The notes beneath the pieces are model-generated. The model had not been told where the DNA came from. It searched no databases and saw only the letters and a program-made list of their open reading frames with translations. Both the position numbers and the translations under genes were made by a program. From contig JANSYA010000002.1 in NCBI GenBank assembly GCA_024742665.1, positions 723,112 through 787,111 on the forward strand: a stretch of 64,000 nt of DNA, in the 5' to 3' direction. This DNA is from a bacterium. Lineage in GTDB: Bacteria; Spirochaetota; Leptospiria; Leptospirales; Leptonemataceae. This document shows, piece after piece, positions 45,790-53,100 of this stretch. Each line of letters opens with the position of its first letter. The first letter of the stretch is position 1.

Positions 45790-45910
45790 ATTCGCTTGCT
45801 CCTCCCATGCAGAGCATTCGTCCGCTTAAAAAGCTATCGAAGGTGAACCGAATTCACTCCCGCGCTCTTTCCGGAAATGCTTCTCACGATTGGGCGGATC
45901 GCTTTGGGCA

Positions 45911-45955
45911 TTGTAAATAAATTATTCGATGCTTGACTGCTTTCAGACGAAAGAT
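45911..45955 (+). repeat. Repeated intergenic element, copy A (promoter-like TTGACT)
   Basis: A stretch of about 45 bases, TTGTAAATAAATTATTCG and onward to TTTCAGACGAAAGAT, matches 51340-51384 with only a few differences. It contains TTGACT at 45933-45938, a good -35 box. Together with the shared CATGTCAAGTCGCTCTCG near 45390 it shows that this locus and the 51.2 kb locus descend from one duplicated segment. The surrounding gap 45790-46065 holds no other gene. Confidence 0.6.
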
Positions 45956-46065
45956 CTCCTCTGCCGATTGTCGCGATGGCCACGGTCGCTGCTGCCCGGC
46001 TCAAGTTTCTTTTCGATACTCCGACTCTTATAAAATCAAAGGGCCCTTTCCCGGCCGGCTTTTGT

Positions 46066-46881
46066 ATGCAGACCATCGCACTCAGTGAACGCAATATCCG
46101 CCGCAACCGGGAGCGCATCGCGGCTGAGAGCAACGACCTGGCCGAATTTTTCCGGCGCTTTCCTGAACGCGAGTGGCTGCTGATCGGCGCGGGCCCTTCG
46201 CTGGACGCCAGCTGGAACGAAATCGCGCGACGGGCAGCCGGGGGAGCGCGGATGGCGGTCGTCGATCAGAGTGTCGCCGCGGTTCTGGCTTACGGGCTGG
46301 AACCGGACGCTGTCTTCACCTGCGAGCCGCGACCCTTTCCTTATTTTAGCTCTTCGCCGGACAGACGAAAGATTGCGCGCGATCCGCGGAAGGCGCCGGT
46401 GCTGATCGCCGCGGCCAACTCGCATCCGCTCCAGCTGGAACAGTTTGGCCAGGGCTTCGGCGGCGATATGATTTTTCTGAACTGGGATTGGGACGGCCCG
46501 CGCCATCCCGGCCTGCAGGCGCTGCCGCCTGGCGGAAACGTCTTCAATTTCATGCTTGCAAGCCTGGGAGCGCGCAGCTCAAATCGGCTGCGCTGTTTCG
46601 GCAACGATTACGCGGCCGGTCCCGGGACTTTCTACGCCCGGGGAGTCGCGGCGAACGAATACCACCGCCATCGACGCCTGAGACATCGCTGCTGGAATCT
46701 TGAGACGTACTATCAAAAGATTTTGCACGCTTTGCCCGAAAAGCCGGACGCGCCGCGGAGCATTCGTTGCACGGCGGCCTTTTTGCAGTACGAAGCCTGG
46801 CAAAATCAATACACGGAATTGCTGCGGCGCGCGGGCGTCGCGGTGATTCTGGACGGCCGGACGCAGACCAATTTCGAATGA
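46066..46881 (+). CDS. DUF115/MptE-like protein
   Basis: 271 residues from ATG 46066; the frame is open from 45976. Motifs of the DUF115 family: LLIGAGPSLDASW near 36-48, then VDQSVAAVLAYGLEPDAVFTCEPRP near 71-95 and NVFNFMLASLGARSSNRLRCFGNDYA near 155-182. This group includes the archaeal MptE pterin kinase and Maf-type motility accessory (glycosyltransferase-like) proteins. No flagellar or surface-glycan genes are adjacent, so the exact reaction is uncertain. Confidence 0.78.
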   Translation: MQTIALSERNIRRNRERIAAESNDLAEFFRRFPEREWLLIGAGPSLDASWNEIARRAAGGARMAVVDQSVAAVLAYGLEPDAVFTCEPRPFPYFSSSPDRRKIARDPRKAPVLIAAANSHPLQLEQFGQGFGGDMIFLNWDWDGPRHPGLQALPPGGNVFNFMLASLGARSSNRLRCFGNDYAAGPGTFYARGVAANEYHRHRRLRHRCWNLETYYQKILHALPEKPDAPRSIRCTAAFLQYEAWQNQYTELLRRAGVAVILDGRTQTNFE

Positions 46882-46957
46882 GCGCAGCATCATGATGAAC
46901 GCAGACGATTCAGATACCTACCGATCCTTGAATGCGAAGCTTCGCGCCCCACGAACG

Positions 46958-47707
46958 ATGCAGACGAAGCGCACGGTCCGCACGCTCAAACTAATTTGCG
47001 GTCTTACGGCCTGCCTGCTGCCCGGAGGCCTATTCGCGCAAACTTCAGATGCGAAGAAGCTAATGGTCCGCGAGAAATTCGTCGAGGCGGCGGAGAGCTA
47101 TCGCGCGGAATGCATGCGCCAGAGCGCCGTCGCCTGCTGGAGCGGCCTGGGAGCGGCGCTGATGGGACAGAAGGCCCACCCGCAGGCCGTCGTCGCCTTC
47201 GAGCGGGCCCTGCAGACGGCCGGCACCGCCGCGCCCGCGCGGACCAGGGCCGCCCTGCACGCGAATCTCGGGCTGGCTTATTTGTACGATCGCAGACAGG
47301 TCCAGGCGGAGCAGCAGTACCAGCAGGCGCTCAAGCTCGATCAGAACTGCGTGCCGGCCCTCACGAACTATGGAATCTACTGGATCAAAGCCGGGCAGTA
47401 CGAACGCGGCAAGAAATTGCTGTTGCGCGTGTTAAAGATCGAACCGGATTATTTCTTCGCGTACCTCTTTCTCGGTTACGCGCAATATCGCGCGGGCAAT
47501 TTGGAATCGGCGCTCGCGCTAATGGATCGCGCGCGAAAGTTAAACGCCGGCAGCTTCGAGCTGTACTATTATCGGGCGCAGGTCCGCTACAAAACCCGCG
47601 ATCCCGGCGGCGCTCTCGCGGATCTCGATCGGGCCGATCGCATCCGCCCCGGCAACGCGCTGACCGGCGAGCTGCGGCGTAAAATCATGCGCGAGCATTT
47701 ACGATGA
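46958..47707 (+). CDS. Exported tetratricopeptide-repeat protein
   Basis: 249 residues from ATG 46958 (frame open from 46892); this start opens a signal peptide ending GGLFAQT. Four to five TPR units follow (about 50-245), for example AALHANLGLAYLYDRRQVQAEQQYQQALKLD. It is the first of a three-gene unit: its stop overlaps the next start as ATGA (47704-47707). Probably a periplasmic adaptor for the large exported protein encoded next. Confidence 0.84.
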   Translation: MQTKRTVRTLKLICGLTACLLPGGLFAQTSDAKKLMVREKFVEAAESYRAECMRQSAVACWSGLGAALMGQKAHPQAVVAFERALQTAGTAAPARTRAALHANLGLAYLYDRRQVQAEQQYQQALKLDQNCVPALTNYGIYWIKAGQYERGKKLLLRVLKIEPDYFFAYLFLGYAQYRAGNLESALALMDRARKLNAGSFELYYYRAQVRYKTRDPGGALADLDRADRIRPGNALTGELRRKIMREHLR

Positions 47708-50007
47708 ACAGAGGTCGAATGATTATGAATTCGCAGACGCCATATCTTTTCGGGGCCGAAGGGCGAAGGCTTCGCGCGATCTCGACGATTCTGTTAAGCG
47801 CGCTGTTCGCATCGGGTCTCGCCGCCGAAGATTCGGACGCGGGACGCCTGCATCTGGACTACGGGGTCATTGAATACGCCAATGACAGCACGATCCTGAC
47901 CGCTCCGCCGGAGGCCGAGACGGGGCCGGTGCTCTTTTCACAAAACGATTACGGAAGGCGAGAGCGCGCTCTGTTCAGCGTGCCGGTGGCCTATAATTCG
48001 GTTCGCCGCCTGCGGATTGTAAATCACGGCAAAACCGCCGCGCAAATTCGCGTGCGCTTCGAAAGTCCCGATGCGATTCCCATGGGAGTGACCGGGCCCG
48101 GCGATGAAAGCGCCGTCAAGATACCGGCCGGCCAGGAGCTCAGCCTGCCTTTCAAGATATTCACGCAGGACGCCCGGGCGGGGGCCTTCGCCTTTAAGGC
48201 GCAGCTTTTGAGCGGCGACGGCGGTCGGGTGCTGGATCGCCTGGATGGGCTGCTGGCGGTCGAAGCGGAGCGGCCCGAGCTGAGCTTTCGCCACGTGGGA
48301 AGCGTCGGCGCGGTGCATGAATACGAAATCGAAAATCGCGGCGGCGAACTCGCGAATTTTTCCCTGAGCTTCGCGGGCCGGGCTGATTCCGGAGGGCGGG
48401 CAGCGCCCTATGTCGTGAATCCGAAAATCGAACACTATCTTTTCGGCCCCGGGCAGAAGCTGCGCGTGCATCTCATGCCCGTCGCGGCGCCGCCCGCGCA
48501 ATTCGACGGACGTTTCGTGGCGCAGTCCGCCGGCGGCCTCAGGTCTTATGCGACCGCGGTTTCCCTGCCCCCGGATCGCGAAGCCGCTCTGATGAGCGTC
48601 GATCCCATCGTGCGCCTGCGCCGCAAAGACTACTATTGTACAAATCGCCCCGTCATTCACTTTCAATTCGACGTGCCCTTTTTTCGAAAGACGCCGGCTC
48701 AAAATACGAACTTTCGCCGGAACTTCGCGAAGCTGATGAAAGAGGGCGAAGCGATCGACACGAATGCGGACGGCAAAGCGGATCGCTGGAGTCTCAGCGC
48801 GGACGGTCGCACGATTATGCTCGCGGACGACTACGACAACGACGGCAGCATCGATTTCTATCGGGAGTCGGACGCGCCGGGGCGGCCTTTGAATCGCGCG
48901 TTTCTGAAATCGAAGGGGCGCTGGTTCGCGACCAATCTGGTAGACGCGCATTTGATCAGTTCGTATTTGCCGGTCACTGATATGAGCGCCGTCGCCCCCC
49001 ACGACGTCGACGTGCTCTTAAACGATAAACTTGTGCGCCGGGAGCGTAAGATCGTACCGCGCGGTTCACGCATCGTTCGGATGCGAGCGGACTATTTCAC
49101 GGCCGCCGCCGCGGGTCTGTCGAAAAATAATATTACCGTAAGCACCAGCCACCTCCCGGGGCAGCAATATATGGTCAACGCCGAGAATACGCTGGTCCTG
49201 CACTACGCTGACATTCATTTGCCCGTCGTCGTGACGCCGAAGCTCAAGGCGGAAATCGCGGAGCGGGAAAAACAATTTCGCGAATTTGAAAAACGCATCC
49301 AGTCCGCCGAAAGCGAAATCGAAAATGAAATCAGTCCGGCGAAACAAACATTCCTGCGCTCACAGCTGCAACAAATGAAGCAGGCCCGGGACAAAGCCTT
49401 GAGCCTGAACCAGGAACTACTTTCCGGCAAGAACGGAGCCTTCGGTTTCGCGGGCATTCAATCCGAAGGGCTGGATCTGGCGACGCATGCGAGCGAAGCC
49501 CGCATCAGCGACGGCGGCGAACTGAGCGGGCTCGTGCGGAACATGGCCTATTCCGGCGCGGCGTATCGCCTTGAAGTTTTCCGCAGCGTGCCGGGCGAAA
49601 AGCAAACGAATGCGAAGCCGATCGCCCGACGCGAATTTCCGAAGCTGCCGCCCTTCGCCCACCGGCGCTTCGCCATCGCGGTCCCCGGTCACGATCCGAA
49701 GCGCCGTCAACTGTATCGCATCGTTGTGACCGCACTCAAGACGGACGAAAAAGAACTCGTCGTAAGTAATAACGTTACGCATCTGATCAGCGGACCCTGG
49801 CCGGGCGTCGCCGCGCTCAACTCGGAGCTGCGCTATTTCGCGCGCGAACTCGGACTACAGCAGGACCAGGTGACGCTCCAGCGTTCTCCGCAGGAACTGT
49901 TGCTCGGGCCGCCGGGCTACGACCGCGGCGATACCACATTCGACATGGCCTTTTCGGCGCCGCTCAAGGCGATCGATAAAAATCAGCGCGCCTTTATCCT
50001 GGAGTGA
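47704..50007 (+). CDS. Large exported protein with calcium-loop motifs, unknown function
   Basis: 767 residues. The signal sequence is near the start (ISTILLSALFASGLAAE). The first 280 residues look like beta-sandwich domains. Near 350-385 two adjacent calcium-type loops, DTNADGKADRW and DDYDNDGSIDFY, resemble thrombospondin-3/dockerin loops. A coiled coil follows near 510-575 (QFREFEKRIQSAESEIENEI). The C-terminal 180 residues are beta-rich again. Cell-envelope location is likely. It overlaps the TPR gene by four bases and is followed after 3 bases by a third exported gene. Confidence 0.78.
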   Translation: MNRGRMIMNSQTPYLFGAEGRRLRAISTILLSALFASGLAAEDSDAGRLHLDYGVIEYANDSTILTAPPEAETGPVLFSQNDYGRRERALFSVPVAYNSVRRLRIVNHGKTAAQIRVRFESPDAIPMGVTGPGDESAVKIPAGQELSLPFKIFTQDARAGAFAFKAQLLSGDGGRVLDRLDGLLAVEAERPELSFRHVGSVGAVHEYEIENRGGELANFSLSFAGRADSGGRAAPYVVNPKIEHYLFGPGQKLRVHLMPVAAPPAQFDGRFVAQSAGGLRSYATAVSLPPDREAALMSVDPIVRLRRKDYYCTNRPVIHFQFDVPFFRKTPAQNTNFRRNFAKLMKEGEAIDTNADGKADRWSLSADGRTIMLADDYDNDGSIDFYRESDAPGRPLNRAFLKSKGRWFATNLVDAHLISSYLPVTDMSAVAPHDVDVLLNDKLVRRERKIVPRGSRIVRMRADYFTAAAAGLSKNNITVSTSHLPGQQYMVNAENTLVLHYADIHLPVVVTPKLKAEIAEREKQFREFEKRIQSAESEIENEISPAKQTFLRSQLQQMKQARDKALSLNQELLSGKNGAFGFAGIQSEGLDLATHASEARISDGGELSGLVRNMAYSGAAYRLEVFRSVPGEKQTNAKPIARREFPKLPPFAHRRFAIAVPGHDPKRRQLYRIVVTALKTDEKELVVSNNVTHLISGPWPGVAALNSELRYFARELGLQQDQVTLQRSPQELLLGPPGYDRGDTTFDMAFSAPLKAIDKNQRAFILE

Positions 50008-50010
50008 ATC

Positions 50011-50631
50011 ATGAATTATCTTTCGAATATTTTACTGCTATGTTTCGCGCTCACGCCGCTGGTTTTGAGCGCGCAAAATGCTACGAATCCGGCCAATCCC
50101 ACGCCGGTCGAAACTCCGCAGATGTACTGTCCTTTCCCGGCGAGCCAGGACGACCGCTTGGAATACGAAGTGCGCCGGGCCGGCTCGCCCATCGGCGCGC
50201 TCACGACGATCGTTACATCGGTCGAGACGCGTACTTTTTCCGAGGACAAATTCAGACCGGAAGCGGCCTATCTCGCCGACTCCCATAAATATCAGCTGGT
50301 CACGATCGAAGTCGACGCCGCGTACAGGGGCCAACGTTTCACGCGGCGTATTCTGAAAGATTATAGCACGGCGTACATCTATGAAAGCGATCGCCGGATC
50401 ATTCCTTTTCTCATGACGTATTTGCGGCCGGGTCTGAATACCGGCGGAATGCTGGTGACATCCGTGCAGAATCGCGAGTGGCAGGGCGAGACTCGCGGCG
50501 AAGCGCGACTGATGAGTCTGGACGGCAAGCGCGAAGAGCGCTACCTGAATGAAGTGGGCCTTTCCTATATGCGCAACGGCGATCTGGAGTACATCCTGAA
50601 GGACTCGAAAGTGAAGCCCTGTCCGCTCTGA
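50011..50631 (+). CDS. Exported protein, unknown function
   Basis: 206 residues. Signal peptide of about 21 residues (NILLLCFALTPLVLSAQ). The mature part is soluble, basic/acidic mixed, and reads as one beta-rich domain (RLEYEVRRAGSPIGALTTIV, then RRILKDYSTAYIYESDRRIIPF and YLNEVGLSYMRNGDLEYIL). It follows the large exported gene by three bases, so it is the third gene of that unit. No known family. Confidence 0.78.
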   Translation: MNYLSNILLLCFALTPLVLSAQNATNPANPTPVETPQMYCPFPASQDDRLEYEVRRAGSPIGALTTIVTSVETRTFSEDKFRPEAAYLADSHKYQLVTIEVDAAYRGQRFTRRILKDYSTAYIYESDRRIIPFLMTYLRPGLNTGGMLVTSVQNREWQGETRGEARLMSLDGKREERYLNEVGLSYMRNGDLEYILKDSKVKPCPL

Positions 50632-50657
50632 TTCGCCATTCGATGATCCGCCGCTCT

Positions 50658-51185
50658 TTACTCCGCCGGATCTTTCGAAATAATGACTGTGTTGCCTTCT
50701 TCGTCGGTGTACGAATATTCGACAGAGGGCTCTATCGATTGGGGCAGCATTCGGAATCCGATCACTTGCTTTTGGTTTTCCGGATAAGCGATGATATGAT
50801 GTCGGCGAAATATACGTCATGAACTTTCTTGTAGTTCTTTTTCTGCAGGAGCTCCAGCATATGATTCGCCGCTTTGAGTAGAGAAGCGTAGGCTTTGGCC
50901 TCTTCGGTCAACGGCTTCGCCAGCATCGGTTGCTCCGCGGTTTCGGAAGTCATTACACGCGCTTTTTCAGAACGTTTGTTTTGTTTAGGTTCCCAGTGTA
51001 TCCCGATGAATTTCGGCTTCCATCTCCGGGTTTTCCATAGTACCGGAGCGCTGAATCGTAAATTCATCCCGGGGAAATCCATGGATCGCGGCGTCAGTCA
51101 GCAGAAATACAAACGCGCATAAAAAAAGAGCGATACTCCCGGAGCGCGCCGCGCGCACGGCCTTTCGAATCATACTGATCATCAA
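50658..51185 (-). pseudogene. Decayed copy of the 44328-45362 gene
   Basis: The reading frame is broken into at least three pieces. The first (from 51185) encodes ALFLCAFVFLLTDAAIHGFP, nearly the signal region of the intact gene (LLLGAFVFLFTDAAIHGFP). The second encodes KPLTEEAKAYASLLKAANHM and KNYKKVHDVYFADI. The last encodes ENQKQVIGFRMLP and ends KDPAE at TAA 50658. Compared with the 344-residue intact protein, the middle (about 70-205) and a later stretch (about 235-315) are missing, and the frame shifts. It cannot produce a full-length protein. Confidence 0.82.
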
Positions 51186-51260
51186 TAGAAGCGATCAGAT
51201 TCAAAAGGCATGTCAAGTCGCTCTCGCCGAATTGAGCCCATTTGCAAGCCGGCTCAGGAT

Positions 51261-51290
51261 CAGAATAACAGAATAACAGAATAACAGAAT
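51261..51290 (+). repeat. Tandem 8-bp repeat (CAGAATAA x3, then CAGAAT)
   Basis: CAGAATAA is repeated perfectly at 51261-51268, 51269-51276 and 51277-51284, followed by CAGAAT at 51285-51290. Such a short tandem can change length by slippage. It lies in the intergenic stretch between the pseudogene start and the leader-RNA promoter-like box, and is missing from the otherwise similar locus at 45.4-45.9 kb. Confidence 0.7.
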
Positions 51291-51339
51291 TGCGCAGACG
51301 CACGCAGTTCATACCATATGCAACGGCCCGTTTCGGGGC

Positions 51340-51389
51340 TTGCAAATAATTTATTCGATGCTTGACTATTTTCAGACGAAATATATCGT
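51340..51389 (+). promoter_or_regulatory. Promoter-like element of the leader RNA (copy B of the repeated element)
   Basis: TTGACT at 51362-51367 is a near-consensus -35 box. Sixteen bases later TATCGT at 51384-51389 can serve as a weak -10. TATGAT at 51399 is a better -10 but has no -35 at the right distance. The region 51340-51384 repeats that at 45911-45955. The conserved block suggests a functional promoter for a transcript entering the leader at about 51395. Confidence 0.45.
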
Positions 51390-51394
51390 CTCAT

Positions 51395-51530
51395 CCGTTA
51401 TGATTCTCAGCCGGAACAAATACACAGTGAAGAATCTCGGAGCAATGCATGCTCGGAGGGGGATCCTGTAGTATTTTATCAGTTCCAGGCTACAAACCTC
51501 CTCCGCCACTGCGCCGAGGAGGTTTTTTTG
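51395..51530 (+). ncRNA. Candidate leader RNA / transcription attenuator of the ATP-grasp gene
   Basis: About 135 bases with two exclusive foldings. In the terminator form the stem described at 51494-51529 is made. In the alternative form CGGAGGGGG (51454-51462) pairs with CCTCCTCCG (51497-51505), nine contiguous pairs including one G-U, destroying the terminator's 5' arm. A small hairpin GAGCA/TGCTC lies at 51440-51454. The first strand also sits inside a short reading frame, ATG 51445 to TAG 51469 (MHARRGIL), preceded by GGAG. Translation could therefore control the switch. No known riboswitch class recognised. Confidence 0.55.
51494..51529 (+). terminator. Intrinsic terminator upstream of the ATP-grasp gene
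   Basis: Arm AAACCTCCTC (51494-51503) pairs perfectly with GAGGAGGTTT (51516-51525) around a 12-base loop. Seven Ts (51523-51529) follow the GC-rich stem. It ends 48 bases before the ATP-grasp GTG, with no forward gene upstream that would need it, so it probably attenuates rather than ends a gene. Confidence 0.85.
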
Positions 51531-51576
51531 TGCCTGAATAATTCAAAAATCAAGGCTGAGCTGAAAGGAGAAAATC

Positions 51577-52383
51577 GTGAACCGTGAGAGAACACTGATT
51601 GTTGGACTGGATGAACCGGAATATTCTGAAATTCAGGACCGAATCGATGGAATGAGCGTGGCCTATGAATATCTGCCGGAGATTTTTCTCCGGGACGGAG
51701 AGCTGTACGTCGAGAGTCGCACGCATACCGGGCGCTTTTTGAAAGTCGATCGGGTGATCTATCACGGAATCTACGAAGATGATTTTGATTTTCTGACCGC
51801 CCTGGCCTTATGGCGCGGCCCGTGTTTGCCCGACGCGATGGGCATGGTCGATATGCGATTGCGACATTCGGGACTGGCGCGCGCTATTCGCGTATCGCGC
51901 TTCGGCCAGATGCCGAGAGGTTTTTCGATCGGCGACCGGAGCTTCTCTTCGGACGCGGAGATCGTCGCGAAGTGGGGCAACTGGCACTGCGGCGAAAACA
52001 AACATCTATTCAGCGGCGGATTCACGCCCCCGGAGACCGCGGTCTACGAACCGTTTATAGAGGGCGAAGCCGTGCGCATCGCTCTGGTCGGCGAAGCGGC
52101 GTGGCAGATTCGACTGGCCGGCGACGGCTGGCTGAAATCGATTCATGACGATAGAGCCGGCGAGATGGAGATGGACCCGGAGCTGTTGGAAGATACCCGG
52201 AACATTGCCCGGGCCTTTCAGCTGGCGACGGTCGGCGTGGATTATATGGTTGCGCACACGGGCGAAAGACATCTACTCGAAGTGAATCATATTCCAAACG
52301 TCACAGTCTTTCCGTTTATGCGAAAGGCCTTTATCGAACTGGCGGCGGATTGGTGCGCGGGCGAAACGCCGGCCAGGATCTAG
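51577..52383 (+). CDS. ATP-grasp-type protein (RimK-like fold), unknown substrate
   Basis: 268 residues from GTG 51577, with AAAGGAG close upstream. The C-terminal half has the ATP-grasp pattern: VYEPFIEGEAVRIALVG, then AAWQIRLAGDGWLKSIH, and VGVDYMVAHTGERHLLEVN near 224-242. Here D and the final E-x-N are the usual magnesium ligands. The N-terminal half is like the pre-ATP-grasp domain of RimK or MvdD-type ligases. It should join a carboxylate to an amine with ATP, perhaps modifying a peptide or protein. It is preceded by the attenuator-like leader. Confidence 0.75.
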   Translation: MNRERTLIVGLDEPEYSEIQDRIDGMSVAYEYLPEIFLRDGELYVESRTHTGRFLKVDRVIYHGIYEDDFDFLTALALWRGPCLPDAMGMVDMRLRHSGLARAIRVSRFGQMPRGFSIGDRSFSSDAEIVAKWGNWHCGENKHLFSGGFTPPETAVYEPFIEGEAVRIALVGEAAWQIRLAGDGWLKSIHDDRAGEMEMDPELLEDTRNIARAFQLATVGVDYMVAHTGERHLLEVNHIPNVTVFPFMRKAFIELAADWCAGETPARI

Positions 52384-52390
52384 AAGCGCC

Positions 52391-52418
52391 GATGCCGGAT
52401 TCGAAAGGATCCGGCATC
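52391..52418. repeat. Perfect 10-bp inverted repeat between two genes
   Basis: GATGCCGGAT (52391-52400) and ATCCGGCATC (52409-52418) flank the loop TCGAAAGG. No T-run follows, so it is not a classical terminator. It could stabilise or process the mRNA between the ATP-grasp gene and the next membrane-protein gene, or slow translation of the latter. Confidence 0.65.
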
Positions 52419-52439
52419 GAACGACCAGGCGAAGCGATC

Positions 52440-53066
52440 ATGCGAACACAAAGACAATCTGACGAATCCGAGAATCCATATGCGACGACGGCGACCGCTT
52501 ATATTGGAAACAGTAAGCAACCTCTGCTGGTTTCGATTTTACGCGGATCGTATATCCTTCTGTGGCTGGTCGCACTTGGCACGAGCCTGACGCGCAATCT
52601 CGGGTTCGTCACGATTGCCGAAAACAAATCCATGTACGACGGGCTGTGGATGCTTGGCGCGCTTGCGAATCTGGGAATCCTGCTGTATATGTTCCACTAT
52701 ACTCTGTCGCGATTGTTGCTCGCGCACATATTGTTGTGGGGGATGTACGCGACTTTCACATTCCTGATGGTTATCGGAATTCACGACGTCCTGCCGCCGC
52801 GGCAGCTGTTTCTTGCGAGCAACTTTCTCTGGCCGATCGTTGTCTGGCGCTTGCGGGCCCGGAATCCATCGCACCGTTTTATGCTGCGAGCGACCGCGAC
52901 TATAAGCATGGCATACCTCTTGACATACGCGGTTCCGGACCTTTCCGCGCAGTCGCCCGTTATTGCTATGATATTAATACTGGCGTACGGGCTCAATGTT
53001 CTTGCGCGGACAGTGGTGCTCACGCCTTATTGCTTTCCCGATCTTTATCCTGAAAATAAAAGATAG
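52440..53066 (+). CDS. Polytopic membrane protein, unknown function
   Basis: 208 residues from ATG 52440; the open frame from 52350 overlaps the preceding gene and the inverted repeat. About 30 polar residues are followed by five or six hydrophobic helices spanning about 32-190. No family recognised. It lies 56 bases after the ATP-grasp gene and likely belongs to the same leader-controlled transcript. Confidence 0.72.
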   Translation: MRTQRQSDESENPYATTATAYIGNSKQPLLVSILRGSYILLWLVALGTSLTRNLGFVTIAENKSMYDGLWMLGALANLGILLYMFHYTLSRLLLAHILLWGMYATFTFLMVIGIHDVLPPRQLFLASNFLWPIVVWRLRARNPSHRFMLRATATISMAYLLTYAVPDLSAQSPVIAMILILAYGLNVLARTVVLTPYCFPDLYPENKR

Positions 53067-53100
53067 AGTCTGATCCTATCGTCTGCTTTTACTTGATAAT

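Noticed and set aside
47938..49002. 354-codon reverse frame within the large exported gene
   Set aside because: The forward gene has a signal peptide, calcium loops and operon overlaps; the reverse frame has none.
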